Source of the DNA: Paenibacillus vietnamensis
Lineage (GTDB): Bacteria; Bacillota; Bacilli; Paenibacillales; Paenibacillaceae
Direction: 5' to 3'
Length of the DNA: 64,000 nucleotides
Assembly: GCF_020169515.1 (NCBI RefSeq)
Contig: NZ_JAHMHW010000002.1
Location: forward strand, 434,001 to 498,000
Shown: piece by piece, positions 25,090 to 35,265 of the stretch
Numbering within the stretch: the first letter of the stretch is position 1
Layout: the number at the start of each line of letters is the position of its first letter
Position numbers and translations under genes: made by a program
Notes under the pieces: generated by a model
The model's input: the letters and a program-made list of their open reading frames with translations, nothing else
The model's database searches: none
What the model was told of the DNA's origin: nothing

Positions 25090-27768
25090 CTATTTGGCTT
25101 CATACCAGTTCAAGCCGTAGCTCACATCCGCCCTCAGCGGAACGTCCAGCTTCAGCGCTCCGGCCATCGTCGCCGGCACCAGAGTTTTCATCTCTTCAAG
25201 CTCCTCTTCCGGCACCTCGAATACCAATTCGTCATGCACTTGAAGCAGCATGCGGCTTTTGAGCTTGCGCTGGCGGAGCTCGGCATCCATATGCACCATG
25301 GCCAGCTTGATAATATCGGCGGCCGTTCCTTGAATCGGCGTATTCATAGCGGTCCGTTCCGCGAAGGAACGAAGGTTGAAGTTAGAAGCGTTAATGTCGT
25401 TCAAGTACCGCCTGCGGTCAAGCAAGGTCGTCACGTAGCCGTCGCGCCTTGCGTCTTTTTTGATATCGTCCATGAACTGGCGGACGCCTTTGAATACTTC
25501 AAAATATTGCTCGATAAATTGGCCGGCTTCCTTCCTTGTGATGCCCAGGTTTTGCGAAAGCCCGAAATCGCTGATCCCGTAAACGATGCCGAAGTTGACG
25601 GCCTTCGCTTGGCGGCGCATATTCGAATCCACCTGCTCCGCCGGCACGCCGAACACGTCCATCGCGGTTTTCGTATGGATATCCATATCCTGTATAAACG
25701 CTTCCTTCAAGTTCTCGTCGCCGGAAATATGAGCGAGCACCCGAAGCTCGATTTGCGAATAATCCGCGGCCAAAATGTACCAGCATGGCTCGGACGGCAC
25801 GAACGCTTTACGGATTTTGCGGCCTTCCTCCAGCCGGATCGGAATGTTCTGCAGGTTCGGAAACTGGCTGCTCAGCCGCCCCGTTGCCGCAATCGTCTGG
25901 CGGTAATACGTATGGATTTTTCCCGTGCCGCCCCGGATCTCCTTCAGCAAGCCTTCCACATAGGTCGATTGCAGCTTGGCGAGCTGGCGGTAATGTAAAA
26001 TAAGAGGGACGATATCGTGATACTTGGCCAGCTCCTCCAACACTTCAGCGTCCGTCGAATAACCCGTTTTGGTTTTCTTGTAGGCGGGCAAGCCCAGCTT
26101 CTCAAACAAAATTTCACCCAGCTGCTTAGGCGATCCGATGTTGAATTCGGTCCCCGCAAGCCGGTAAATGTCCGTAACGATGGTCGACAGCTGACGCTCC
26201 AGGTCACTTCCGAGCGCCTCCAGCTCTTCCTTCTCCACCTTGATCCCCATATGCTCCATACCGGCCAAAATCCGGGACAACGGCTGCTCCAGGTCAAAAT
26301 ACAGCCCGCTCATGCTGGTACGGTCAAGCTCCTCGGTCAAAATCGGCACCAATTTGCGCACCGCTTCAGCCTTCAAGGCTAGATGGCGGAACAAGGCATC
26401 CTTCTCGGGAAGCTTGAATTTGGCGCCTTTCCCATAGATGGCTTCATCGGACGGGAGAGCCGGCAAGCCGCGTTTATCGTTAATCAGGCTGAGCGACTGT
26501 CCAGATTCCGTCGGATCGAGCAAATAAGCGGCAAGCTGCACGTCGAACGCAATGCCGTCAAACGCGATGCCGCTCCACAGCAGCGCCAGCTCCGCTTTAT
26601 GAAGATCAAAGCCGTATTTCGGCTTATCCGCCTGCTCCAGCCACTCACGAAGCTTGACGGCGAAGGGCTGTCTTAACGCATCGTAAGGCAGCGCATATAC
26701 GGCATCCTCCGTCGATACCGCAAGGCCGACAAGCTCGGCGTGATGCGGATTTTCGCCGATCGCTTCTATGTACAAGCCGGTGCTTCCCTCTGTCTCAAGC
26801 GTTTGGAGCAGCTGCTCCAGCACTGCCGCATCGTTGTCGGACTCAATCACGCGGATATTCAGCTCCGCGGCGGATTGCTGCGCGGCTTGCGCCGCCGCTT
26901 CCGCATCCTCGCCCAGCTCGAGACGATCGATGAGCGACTTGAATTCCAGCTTGCGGAACGCCTCGCCCAGCTTTGCTCCATCATAGCCGGAATACTGGAG
27001 CTCGTCCGTACTTTTATCGATCGGCACCTCGCGGAAAATCGTCGCAAGCCTCTTGCTCATGACCGCATCTTCCTTGTGCGTCTCGATATTTTCCTTCTGC
27101 TTGCCCTTCAGCTTGTCCAAGCCGTCCAGCACGCCTTCGACCGAGCCGAACTCATGCAGCAGCTTCAGCGCCGTCTTCTCGCCGATGCCGGGCACGCCCG
27201 GGATGTTGTCGGACACGTCGCCCATCAAGCCCTTCAAATCGATAATTTGCATCGGCTTCAGCCCGTATTTCTCCTCAATAGCTGCAGGCGAATACAGATC
27301 GACGTCGCTGACGCCTTTGCGCGTTACCGCCACCGTGACGTTGTCCGAAGCCAGCTGCAGCATATCTTTATCACCGGTCACGACGACGGCGGGCACTCCC
27401 TTCTCATCAGCGGCTTTCGTCAGCGTGCCGATGATGTCGTCGGCCTCGTAGCCGGAAATTTCGTACTGAGCGATGCTGAACGCATTCAGCAGGTCCTTCA
27501 GGACGGGAAACTGCTCCGACAGCTCGGGCGGCGTCTTCTGCCTGCCCCCTTTATATTCGGTATAGCCTTCATGGCGGAACGTCACCTTGCCCGCATCAAA
27601 CGCGACAAGCACATGCGTCGGCTTTTCCTGCTCTAGCAGCTTTAACAGCATCGTCGTAAATCCGAAAATCGCGTTCGTATGCAAGCCGGCCGAATTCGTA
27701 AGCGGCGGCATCGCAAAAAACGCGCGGTAAGCAATACTGTTACCGTCTATCAGCATCCATTTTTCCAT
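25090..27768 (-). CDS. polA: DNA polymerase I
   Basis: 892 residues. Residues 1-300 form the 5'-3' flap nuclease (AFDAGKVTFRHEGYTEYKGG, GVPGIGEKTALKLL). The middle proofreading-like domain lacks the usual DxE metal site, as in Bacillus enzymes. Polymerase motifs A (DYSQIELRVLAH), B (RRQAKAVNFGIVYG) and C (VHDELVFEV) are intact. It fills Okazaki and repair gaps. It is first of a cluster with mutM, ytaF and coaE. Confidence 0.97.
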   Translation of the reverse strand: MEKWMLIDGNSIAYRAFFAMPPLTNSAGLHTNAIFGFTTMLLKLLEQEKPTHVLVAFDAGKVTFRHEGYTEYKGGRQKTPPELSEQFPVLKDLLNAFSIAQYEISGYEADDIIGTLTKAADEKGVPAVVVTGDKDMLQLASDNVTVAVTRKGVSDVDLYSPAAIEEKYGLKPMQIIDLKGLMGDVSDNIPGVPGIGEKTALKLLHEFGSVEGVLDGLDKLKGKQKENIETHKEDAVMSKRLATIFREVPIDKSTDELQYSGYDGAKLGEAFRKLEFKSLIDRLELGEDAEAAAQAAQQSAAELNIRVIESDNDAAVLEQLLQTLETEGSTGLYIEAIGENPHHAELVGLAVSTEDAVYALPYDALRQPFAVKLREWLEQADKPKYGFDLHKAELALLWSGIAFDGIAFDVQLAAYLLDPTESGQSLSLINDKRGLPALPSDEAIYGKGAKFKLPEKDALFRHLALKAEAVRKLVPILTEELDRTSMSGLYFDLEQPLSRILAGMEHMGIKVEKEELEALGSDLERQLSTIVTDIYRLAGTEFNIGSPKQLGEILFEKLGLPAYKKTKTGYSTDAEVLEELAKYHDIVPLILHYRQLAKLQSTYVEGLLKEIRGGTGKIHTYYRQTIAATGRLSSQFPNLQNIPIRLEEGRKIRKAFVPSEPCWYILAADYSQIELRVLAHISGDENLKEAFIQDMDIHTKTAMDVFGVPAEQVDSNMRRQAKAVNFGIVYGISDFGLSQNLGITRKEAGQFIEQYFEVFKGVRQFMDDIKKDARRDGYVTTLLDRRRYLNDINASNFNLRSFAERTAMNTPIQGTAADIIKLAMVHMDAELRQRKLKSRMLLQVHDELVFEVPEEELEEMKTLVPATMAGALKLDVPLRADVSYGLNWYEAK

Positions 27769-27882
27769 TTGGCATCAGCACCTTCTTTTTCGTGGCATAC
27801 ATACCGTTCATTATACCACAAAATGGACATTCCCCAACCTGCGGCCAGCCGGATTAAGCCGTATCACCGGTATTCACCTGCT

Positions 27883-29145
27883 CTACGACAGAAAGGGAGC
27901 AGGTTTGCCGAGCAGATACCCCTGTGCATAATGGACGCCCAATTCGCGGACCTTTTCAAGTTCCTCCTCCTGCTCGATCCCTTCGGCGATAACCGAAATG
28001 CCCATCTTGTCGGCCAGCTGCAGCAGCGTCAGCAAGATATGCTCCTTCAGTTCGTCACTGTGGATGTTTTGGATGATGGAGCGGTCTACTTTAATATAGT
28101 CGGGACGAAGGAGAGCGACCGATTGAAGCGAAGAGTAGCCGGCCCCCACGTCGTCGATCGCGATTTGATAGCCCTGGCTGCGGTAATGCTCGAGCGCTTT
28201 TTTCACAATGTCAAAATCTTCGATAGAGCTGCGTTCCGTTATTTCGAATACGATATGATGCGGCGACAAATGGTACTGCTCAAGGAGGCTGAGCGTCTGT
28301 CCCGGCGAGAAGCCCGGATCCTCCATAATTTGTGCCATAACATTGATGAACAGCTTCTGATTCGGCCGAAGCTTCGCACAGCCTTCGATCGCCTTCTCCC
28401 TTGCAAGCCGGTCCAGCGAATAAGTGAGGCCCTCCTCACGGGCGAACATGAACAGTTCCATCGGACCCGGGAACCATTCTTTCTCCTGAATCCGTGCAAG
28501 CGCCTCATAACCAAACACTTCGCCTTCACCGCACAGCGAAACGATCGGCTGGTATACCGGGGCGATAAGACGCCTCTCCAGCAGCCGGTCGATCGCGCGC
28601 CGCTTCAAGCCGCGCTCCATCGCGCAAGCCGAGCCGCCGTTCAGCAGCGCTTTTTTCATCGCCGCGTACCACTTCACTCCGGCGCTTCCCGGCGGTTCCG
28701 CAGCGACGACGGCGACTCCCGCATGCAGCCTGCCGTGGAGTACGGCACGATCCTCCGGCCGCAGCATACCGACAAACCGCTGCTCCAGCTCCTCCTTTTG
28801 TCTGTAGGCGAGCTCCAGCAGCCAGCCCTCGAGACAGTCCCGGCTGCCGGAAGGCAGGCTCATCCGCACATATAAATCATCCTTCATCCATTGGATACCC
28901 TCGTAGAGCAATGAGGTGCCCCAGAACGATTTCGCTTCCCGCTCTGCAAAGGAGCGCCAAGTCTCCTGCAGTCTGCCGGTCCGTTCCGAACGGGGCCAAT
29001 CCGCGAAATTCCAGGACAAATAAATCATGCCCAGATGCCCGGATCCTATTTTACCAATGCTATTTTGCGGCACTGCCGCCTGTAATCGTCTCAAATCCGT
29101 TTCGTTCCTCTCCACCGTGCATTCCTGCCGTTTTGCAGCCGGCAA
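27883..29145 (-). CDS. EAL domain cyclic-di-GMP phosphodiesterase
   Basis: 420 residues. The C-terminal EAL domain (about 175-420) has the catalytic signature in GYEALARIQE, plus FEITERS, IDDVGAGYSSL, IKVDRS, VIAEGIEQEEEL and AQGYLLGKP, so all metal and catalytic residues appear present. It would hydrolyse c-di-GMP to pGpG. The N-terminal 170 residues are not recognisable; a degenerate GGDEF is possible but no GGDEF motif exists. No membrane segment. A later start (GTG near 29115) is possible. Confidence 0.88.
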   Translation of the reverse strand: MPAAKRQECTVERNETDLRRLQAAVPQNSIGKIGSGHLGMIYLSWNFADWPRSERTGRLQETWRSFAEREAKSFWGTSLLYEGIQWMKDDLYVRMSLPSGSRDCLEGWLLELAYRQKEELEQRFVGMLRPEDRAVLHGRLHAGVAVVAAEPPGSAGVKWYAAMKKALLNGGSACAMERGLKRRAIDRLLERRLIAPVYQPIVSLCGEGEVFGYEALARIQEKEWFPGPMELFMFAREEGLTYSLDRLAREKAIEGCAKLRPNQKLFINVMAQIMEDPGFSPGQTLSLLEQYHLSPHHIVFEITERSSIEDFDIVKKALEHYRSQGYQIAIDDVGAGYSSLQSVALLRPDYIKVDRSIIQNIHSDELKEHILLTLLQLADKMGISVIAEGIEQEEELEKVRELGVHYAQGYLLGKPAPFLS

Positions 29146-29267
29146 ACGCGTGCCTATGCTGTTTTACCTGTTACTATATCAAGCGAATGTGAACGCAGCT
29201 GCACGGAAGCGTAAACTACAGGTAAAAAACGACATCCTCTTTGTTAATTCGACAAAAAAACAACATT

Positions 29268-29305
29268 AAAAAAGACCGTTTCAGCAATTTTATGCCTTAA
29301 CGGTC
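29268..29305 (-). terminator. Terminator of the pst operon
   Basis: GACCGTT...AACGGTC stem with an 18-nt loop and TTTTTT on the minus strand, 20 bp after the phoU stop. Confidence 0.75.
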
Positions 29306-29323
29306 ATCGTTTAAGCTTTCGCC

Positions 29324-29986
29324 TTACACGTTGAGGTCCGGTCTGCTTCCTGTTACAAGGTAAACGACGCTTTCCCCGATGTTCGTCGCATGATCGCCGA
29401 AGCGCTCCAAATAACGTCCGACAAAGCTGAGCAGCGACGCTTGCGTAATGTTCCGCGGATTTTCCATCATCAGCGAATACAGCTCGCGGGTGATCTGTCC
29501 GTACAAGGCATCGACCTGATCGTCGTCCTTCGCCATTTTGTAAGCGAGGTCTACGTTTTCCTGAATGAACGATTGGATCGATTCATACGTCATCGTCTGT
29601 ACGATTTCCGCCATGCGCGGCAGATCGATCAGCGGCTTGATGAGCGGCTGGCCGTCCAGACGCTGTACGACCTTTGCAACGTCGACCGCAAGATCGCCCA
29701 TTCTCTCCAGGTCGCTTGCGATTTTGAAGGCGGACAATATGCGGCGCAAATCCTTGGCCACCGGCTGCTGGGTTGCGATCAGCCTGGATCCGGTCTCGGT
29801 AATTTTTTCCTCCATCTGATTGAGCTTCGGATCATTCGCGATTACTTCCTTCGCTTGCTCCAAATCCCCTTTTTTCAAAGCCGCGATCGCATCCGCAAGC
29901 GCCTGCTCGACGAAGTTCCCCATCTCGATAATTAAATTGTGAAGCTGCTCCAGCCCTTGGTCGAATTCCTTACGCTTTGTCATCAT
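29324..29986 (-). CDS. phoU: Phosphate uptake regulator PhoU
   Basis: 220 residues forming two three-helix repeats with the family ERxGD-type motifs (LERMGDLAVDVA, LERFGDHATNIGE). It binds metal clusters and links Pst transporter activity to PhoR signalling. It is last in pstS-pstC-pstA-pstB-phoU, 33 bp after pstB. PhoU is absent from the B. subtilis pst operon, but is usual in Paenibacillus and most other bacteria. Confidence 0.95.
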   Translation of the reverse strand: MMTKRKEFDQGLEQLHNLIIEMGNFVEQALADAIAALKKGDLEQAKEVIANDPKLNQMEEKITETGSRLIATQQPVAKDLRRILSAFKIASDLERMGDLAVDVAKVVQRLDGQPLIKPLIDLPRMAEIVQTMTYESIQSFIQENVDLAYKMAKDDDQVDALYGQITRELYSLMMENPRNITQASLLSFVGRYLERFGDHATNIGESVVYLVTGSRPDLNV

Positions 29987-30019
29987 CCAGACAGTCCTCC
30001 TTAGTATGTGAGATCCGGC

Positions 30020-30775
30020 TTAGCCGAATCTTCCGCTGATATAATCTTCCGTTCGCTGATCCGACGGATTGGAGAACAGCTTCTCCGTTTCCGAATATTC
30101 AACAACTTCGCCGTTCAAGAAGAATACCGTCTGATTCGATACGCGAGCGGCCTGATGCATGTTGTGGGTAACCATGACGATCGTGTATTTATCCTTAAGC
30201 TCCTGGGCGAGCTCTTCGATCTTCAGCGTAGAGATCGGATCAAGCGCCGATGTCGCCTCGTCCATGAGCAGAATGCTCGGGTTAACCGCAAGCGCGCGGG
30301 CAATGCAGAGACGCTGCTGCTGTCCGCCGGAGAGCCCAAATGCGGAGCGCTTCAGATGGTCCTTGACTTCGTCCCACAAGGCGGCCGACTTCAGGCTCGT
30401 TTCCACGATTTCGTCCAGCTGTTTTTTGCCGGTAATGCCATGAAGCCTCGGGCCGTAAGCAACATTGTCATAGATCGATTTCGGAAAAGGATTCGGCTGC
30501 TGGAACACCATGCCGACTTTTTTGCGCAGTGTCTCTACGTCAACCTCGTTCGAATAAATTTCCGTACCGCCGATCGACAGGCCGCCCTCGATGCGGGTTC
30601 CCGGAATCATGTCGTTCATACGGTTCAATGTCCTGAGCAGCGTCGATTTGCCGCAGCCCGACGGTCCGATAAAAGCCGTAATCGCCTTCTCGGGAATCGT
30701 CAGCGTTACATTCTTCAAAGCGTGGAAGGCTCCGTAATACAAGTTTAGTTGATTTATATTAATTAATGCTTCCAT
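30020..30775 (-). CDS. pstB: Phosphate ABC transporter ATP-binding protein
   Basis: 251 residues. Walker [16 protein letters not shown], signature [15 protein letters not shown], Walker [14 protein letters not shown] and the H-loop [10 protein letters not shown] are intact. It powers phosphate import with PstC/PstA. Located 49 bp after pstA. Confidence 0.97.
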   Translation of the reverse strand: MEALININQLNLYYGAFHALKNVTLTIPEKAITAFIGPSGCGKSTLLRTLNRMNDMIPGTRIEGGLSIGGTEIYSNEVDVETLRKKVGMVFQQPNPFPKSIYDNVAYGPRLHGITGKKQLDEIVETSLKSAALWDEVKDHLKRSAFGLSGGQQQRLCIARALAVNPSILLMDEATSALDPISTLKIEELAQELKDKYTIVMVTHNMHQAARVSNQTVFFLNGEVVEYSETEKLFSNPSDQRTEDYISGRFG

Positions 30776-30824
30776 ATATCGTTGTCCTCCTCAAAAATAA
30801 ATGGCGGTTGCCGTGCCGTGTCTT

Positions 30825-31700
30825 TTAAACGTTTTTCTGATACTTGTTGCGAAGCAGGATCGCCGAGAAATTCATTAGCAAGAGCAGCACAAGCAAAACG
30901 ATAATACCGCTGGCCGCAAGCTCCTTGAATTCAGCCTGAGGCTTGGACAGCCAGTTGTACACTTGAATCGGAATAACGGTGAACGAATCTCTGAGGCCTT
31001 CAGGCAAAAAGGCGACATAAGTCAAAGCGCCGATCATGACGAGCGGAGCCGTTTCCCCGATCGCTCTCGACATTGCGAGGATGACGCCTGTCAATACACC
31101 GGGCAGAGCGGACGGCATAACCGAGCGTGAGACGGTTTGCCATTTAGTCGCGCCAAGGGCAAACGATGCGTCGCGTCTGGATTTCGGAACGGCGCGGATC
31201 GCTTCCTGTGCGGAGACGATGATGATCGGCAGCACGAGCAGCGTCATCGTCAAAGCGCCTGCGATCAGGCTGCGGTCAAGCGCGAGCAGTCTTACGAAAA
31301 GGGCCAGGCCCAAAATGCCGTATACGATCGACGGCACACCGGCCAGAGTACTGATGTTCAGCTGGATCATACGCGTGAACCAACCTTTTTTCGCGTATTC
31401 TTCCAAATAAATCGCCGCCCCGACGCCGAAAATAAAGGAAACGGGCGCCATGATGAGCAGCATATAGATCGTGCCGACCAAAGCGGATTTCATGCCGGAG
31501 CCTTCCGCTTTACGCGAAGGAAAGTTCGTGAACAAATCAGGCTGCAGGCGTGCGATCCCATCGATCAGAATGTCAATAATCAAGGCGCATAACGCGATAA
31601 CTCCGACAGAGGTAGCGACTACGAACAAAATGTGCAGAAGCCAATCGGTTCTTCGCCTGCCGGCTATCTGTCTGCGGTTGGCGTCTTGGAAAATGTTCAT
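30825..31700 (-). CDS. pstA: Phosphate ABC transporter permease PstA
   Basis: GGGAGGAG lies 7 nt before ATG 31700, giving 291 residues; the ATG comes one base after the pstC stop. Six membrane helices and the permease EAA-type loop (EAIRAVPKSRRDASFALGAT) are present. It forms the membrane channel with PstC. Confidence 0.95.
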   Translation of the reverse strand: MNIFQDANRRQIAGRRRTDWLLHILFVVATSVGVIALCALIIDILIDGIARLQPDLFTNFPSRKAEGSGMKSALVGTIYMLLIMAPVSFIFGVGAAIYLEEYAKKGWFTRMIQLNISTLAGVPSIVYGILGLALFVRLLALDRSLIAGALTMTLLVLPIIIVSAQEAIRAVPKSRRDASFALGATKWQTVSRSVMPSALPGVLTGVILAMSRAIGETAPLVMIGALTYVAFLPEGLRDSFTVIPIQVYNWLSKPQAEFKELAASGIIVLLVLLLLMNFSAILLRNKYQKNV

Positions 31701-31701
31701 G

Positions 31702-32652
31702 CTAGTACTCCTCCCTGAATTTTCTCGCGATATACTGGGCAAATATATTGAGCAGGAACGTAATGACGAACAACGTCATGCCGACTGCAAAAATCGAACC
31801 GTATTCCACGGAACCGTGTGGCGTGTCCCCGAGACTAACCTGCACGATATAAGCGGTCATCGTCTGGATGCTGTCCAGTGGATTGGCCGTCAGATTCGGC
31901 GTCGAGCCTGCCGCCAGCGTTACGATCATCGTCTCGCCGATCGCGCGGGAGAATGCTAAGACAGCCGAAGCGACGATCCCGGAAAACGCTGCGGGAACGA
32001 CGATTTTCAAAGCGACCTCAAAACGTGTCGCTCCAAGCGCGTATGCCCCGTCACGAAGGCTTCTAGGCACGGCCGACATCGCATCCTCGCTCAGAGAGCA
32101 GACCATCGGAATAATCATAATGCCGACTACGATGCCCGCGCTGAGCGCGTTGAATACGCCTGCGCTGCTAAATACGCTTTGGATGATCGGCGTAATAAGG
32201 CTGAGTGCGAAATACCCATATACGATCGTCGGAATGCCTGCCAGCACCTCGAGAACCGGCTTTACGACCTTGCGAACGCCCTTTGGCGCATATTCGGACA
32301 AATAAATGGCGCTTGCGAGGCCGAGCGGAATCGCGACCAGACAGGCGATCAACGTAATCATAAGCGTGCCTGACAGCAGCGGAAGGACGCCGTAGCTTTT
32401 CGGCGGGATCAGCGGTGACCATTTCGTACCGAACAAGAAATCAAAAATCGGTATTTTTTGAAAGAAGCTGTAAGTTTCCGTAATCAGAGTGACGACGATA
32501 CCGATCGTCGTCAGTATGGATACGGAAGCGCATAGGAACAAAAGAACGGGCATCACCATGTTCATGATGCTAACTTTTTTATTTTTGAACTCATATAATT
32601 CCTTGTGTGCGGTATTCGTCTGATCTATCGCGTTCAGAGCTTGCCTTGGCAT
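31702..32652 (-). CDS. pstC: Phosphate ABC transporter permease PstC
   Basis: 316 residues, six membrane helices with the coupling loop [21 protein letters not shown]. It pairs with PstA. A hairpin in the 110-bp gap after pstS may lower its expression relative to the binding protein. Confidence 0.95.
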   Translation of the reverse strand: MPRQALNAIDQTNTAHKELYEFKNKKVSIMNMVMPVLLFLCASVSILTTIGIVVTLITETYSFFQKIPIFDFLFGTKWSPLIPPKSYGVLPLLSGTLMITLIACLVAIPLGLASAIYLSEYAPKGVRKVVKPVLEVLAGIPTIVYGYFALSLITPIIQSVFSSAGVFNALSAGIVVGIMIIPMVCSLSEDAMSAVPRSLRDGAYALGATRFEVALKIVVPAAFSGIVASAVLAFSRAIGETMIVTLAAGSTPNLTANPLDSIQTMTAYIVQVSLGDTPHGSVEYGSIFAVGMTLFVITFLLNIFAQYIARKFREEY

Positions 32653-32702
32653 ACCAACGTCCTCCCTCTTGCCTTTACAATTCGTTTACATATGTGTCGT
32701 GA

Positions 32703-32733
32703 AAAATGTGATGTCCCGCGAGACACCACATTT
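32703..32733 (-). terminator. Intra-operon hairpin between pstS and pstC
   Basis: On the minus strand AAATGTGgTGTC-tcgc-GGACAtCACATTTTT: long stem with a short T tract, probably a leaky terminator or mRNA stabiliser that favours pstS. Confidence 0.65.
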
Positions 32734-32762
32734 CTCATCAAGCTTGCTTAATGTTTCAGTTC

Positions 32763-33770
32763 TTATTGAAGCTTCGCTGCTTCCGTTGCGTATTGCTCAT
32801 CCGGAAGAGCTACGTAACCGACTTCGCCAGCCAATGGACCGATATTATTGATGTAGTAATTAGCGAATTCCTTCACTTCTGGACGCTCAAGCTCTTTGTT
32901 GTTCAGGTAGATGAAGAGCGGACGGGACAACGGTGCGTACGAGCCGTCTTTGATCGTGTCATAAGTCGGAGCAATCGGGCCGGAACCGCCGTCGATCGGA
33001 ACAACCTTCAGCTTGTCAGCATTTTCTTCGAAGTAAGCGAAGCCGAAGTAGCCGATGCCGTACTTGCTGCCGGATACGCCTTGTACAAGCGCGTTGTCGT
33101 CTTCACTGAATGTAATAGCTTCATCGTTGCGGATGCCCGCTTTATCAAGAATCGCTTCGTTAAAGTAGTCATAAGTGCCGGAATCCGCGCCTGGCGAGAA
33201 GAATACAATCGGTTCTGCAGGCCATGTGTCGCGAACGTCTTTCCAAGTTTTTACCGTGCTGCCCGTTACGAAAATTTTGTTCAGTTCTTCAACCGTCAGG
33301 TGATCGATAAAGTCGTTGTCTTTGCTTACAACAACGGACAAACCGTCAAACGCAACTGTCAGTTCCGTGTACTCGATGCCTGCGTCTTTGCACACTGTCG
33401 CTTCTTCGTCCTTGATCGGACGGGATGCGTCTGCAATCGCAATTTCGCCTGCGCAGAACTGCTTGAAGCCGCCGCCTGTGCCGGATACGCCTACCGGTAC
33501 GCGAACGTCCGGGTGTTCTTTGTTAAACTCTTCTGCAGCTGCTTCCGTAAGCGGGAACACCGTGCTCGAGCCGTCAACTTTAATTTCGCCGGACAATTTA
33601 ACGTCGCCGGAAGGAGCGTTCGACGCCGCATTTGTTGGAGCGTTGGTCGCTGCGCCTTCTTCGTTACCGCTGTTTGCGTTGTTGCCGCATGCTGCCGTGA
33701 ATACCATTGCCGCCACCATCGCCGACATCAAGATCCCCTTAAAGCTTTTTCTGTTTAACAACTCTACCAC
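32763..33770 (-). CDS. pstS: Phosphate-binding lipoprotein PstS
   Basis: 335 residues. A lipoprotein signal ends in FTAAC with the modified Cys28, then an acidic, Asn/Ala-rich linker. The binding-protein body has [17 protein letters not shown] and [11 protein letters not shown] phosphate loops. It captures phosphate outside the membrane for PstCAB. A PhoP box with four repeats lies just upstream (33827-33865). Confidence 0.96.
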   Translation of the reverse strand: MVELLNRKSFKGILMSAMVAAMVFTAACGNNANSGNEEGAATNAPTNAASNAPSGDVKLSGEIKVDGSSTVFPLTEAAAEEFNKEHPDVRVPVGVSGTGGGFKQFCAGEIAIADASRPIKDEEATVCKDAGIEYTELTVAFDGLSVVVSKDNDFIDHLTVEELNKIFVTGSTVKTWKDVRDTWPAEPIVFFSPGADSGTYDYFNEAILDKAGIRNDEAITFSEDDNALVQGVSGSKYGIGYFGFAYFEENADKLKVVPIDGGSGPIAPTYDTIKDGSYAPLSRPLFIYLNNKELERPEVKEFANYYINNIGPLAGEVGYVALPDEQYATEAAKLQ

Positions 33771-33826
33771 TCCTTGTAAAATGTCTACCGGGGACAGCCC
33801 CTGTGCCTTTTATACTACTAGCCGTT

Positions 33827-33865
33827 TGTAAATCGGGTATTCTGATTTTGTTAACTCTCTGTTAA
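33827..33865 (-). promoter_or_regulatory. PhoP box of the pst operon
   Basis: On the minus strand the hexamers TTAACA, TTAACA, AGAATA and TTTACA occur with exactly 11-bp period (33860, 33849, 33838, 33827). This matches the Gram-positive PhoP box of TTAACA-like repeats spaced by 5 bp. It overlaps the stop of the upstream gene. A possible -10 (TAGTAT) lies near 33811-33818. Confidence 0.85.
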
Positions 33866-35071
33866 AAAATAAGATTTTCGAAGCAGCTTCATTTCATCGG
33901 CGACTGCCATCGACTGCCTATAAGCTTCCTCCGCGAGAGAATCGATCTTCTCCGCGCTGCTGCGATTGTTCGCCGCCGCCTTGAACAGTCGGTTAAACGC
34001 TTCGGCAGCCTCAAGCACATGCGCCTCGCTTCCTACCGTTGCGGCGCGGCCGTCGTGCGCCAGCTCCGCCGTTTGCCCGATCGCCTCCACGATCGTTCGC
34101 GTCAGCGTCGTAATCTCGTTAGCAAACGCCTTCGTTTGCCCGGCCAGCTTCATTACCTCGCCTGCCACGACCGCAAATCCGCGGCCGTGCTCGCCTGCGC
34201 GTGCAGCTTCAATAGAAGCGTTCAACGCGAGTAAATTGCTTTGCTCCGCCAGCTCTTTGATTAACAGCGATACTCTGCTGATCGAGCCGGCTTCGGCATG
34301 CAGCTCGTTCATTCGCTTCTCCTGCAGAAGCGAGCCCGCCGCGATGTCTTTGAAAACTTTGGTCACTTTGTCGAGCTCGTTTTTGCCCGATAGCGTCAAA
34401 TCTACCATTTCTACCGATAGCGCGTCCCCCTGGGCGGTAGATTCCCTCACTCCGTTAACCGCCTGGGCAATTTCATTCACGCGCTGCTCGGCGGAAAGGA
34501 TCGTTGTTACCTGCGCTTCCACCGCCTCCTGCTGAAGCCGGCGGGAAAGCTTGAGCAGGTCCGAGACGGTCAGCACTCCCGCGAGACGCCCGCCGCGCGT
34601 AACGATGACACAGTCGTAGAGCACGCTGTCATGGCGTCCAAGCGCCCTGTCGATCAGGTGCTGAGGCTCGCAGCCGCAATCGACCGTCAGCGCCTCCGCA
34701 TCCATCAGTTTCGTCACCGGCTTGTCGTAGAACAAATCCGCGCTGAAGCGATGCCCCAGCTTCAGAAAGAAGCGGTTTCTCATCATTAGTCCGACAGGCG
34801 CATGGTTCTCATCCGTTACAACGGCGCATTCGCTGTCCGGATGACGCTTGAAGACGGCGATCGTCTCCCTGCATGTCAGCTTCCCGGATATTGCGGGCGC
34901 ATCACGGAGAAACGTATGCAGAAACGTTTCCGGCTTGCGGGAGGAAGCCGTGCTTGGCACAGCATCTGCAGCCGATCTGGATTTTGGAGCTGTATCCAAC
35001 ACCTGGTTCTTTTGGTTCATAACCTTATGATTATGATTCTTTTTTTCTGCCGTTATCGTCACTGGTCTCAC
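33851..35071 (-). CDS. Soluble CBS-domain / methyl-accepting signalling protein
   Basis: 406 residues with no membrane helix. Residues about 50-180 form a CBS pair ([43 protein letters not shown]). The rest is a chemoreceptor signalling hairpin with the conserved tip [21 protein letters not shown]. It would link an adenine-nucleotide-type or other CBS ligand to a CheA-CheW pathway. No CheA is near. The first 30 residues are probably disordered and the start could be the Met at residue 18. It ends inside the pst PhoP box. Confidence 0.85.
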   Translation of the reverse strand: MRPVTITAEKKNHNHKVMNQKNQVLDTAPKSRSAADAVPSTASSRKPETFLHTFLRDAPAISGKLTCRETIAVFKRHPDSECAVVTDENHAPVGLMMRNRFFLKLGHRFSADLFYDKPVTKLMDAEALTVDCGCEPQHLIDRALGRHDSVLYDCVIVTRGGRLAGVLTVSDLLKLSRRLQQEAVEAQVTTILSAEQRVNEIAQAVNGVRESTAQGDALSVEMVDLTLSGKNELDKVTKVFKDIAAGSLLQEKRMNELHAEAGSISRVSLLIKELAEQSNLLALNASIEAARAGEHGRGFAVVAGEVMKLAGQTKAFANEITTLTRTIVEAIGQTAELAHDGRAATVGSEAHVLEAAEAFNRLFKAAANNRSSAEKIDSLAEEAYRQSMAVADEMKLLRKSYFLTES

Positions 35072-35192
35072 CCTTCCTTCATTCCTTTAGCACCACTATA
35101 GGTCTTTAGCATCAACGAAGTTATTGGGAATTGTTATCGCAATGTTAAATTAAACAGGAATCGGGATAAGACGGAAAGCTGCGCATAAAAAT

Positions 35193-35244
35193 AAAAAAGC
35201 CGCGTGAAACGTACGAACTCCATACGTTTCACGCAGCTTTTTTT
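35193..35244. terminator. Terminator after the GH42 gene
   Basis: A stem of GCGTGAAACGTA with TACGTTTCACGC, flanked by A and T runs, so it can work in both directions. Confidence 0.8.
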
Positions 35245-35265
35245 AATGATTAACATTATTGTTCC

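Noticed and set aside
25066-25998. 310-codon plus-strand frame opposite polA
   Set aside because: Fully antisense to conserved polymerase motifs and without a ribosome site; a shadow of GC-rich codons.
27679-28875. 398-codon plus-strand frame opposite polA/EAL
   Set aside because: Antisense to the intact EAL domain; composition is low-complexity Arg/Leu/Gln-rich.
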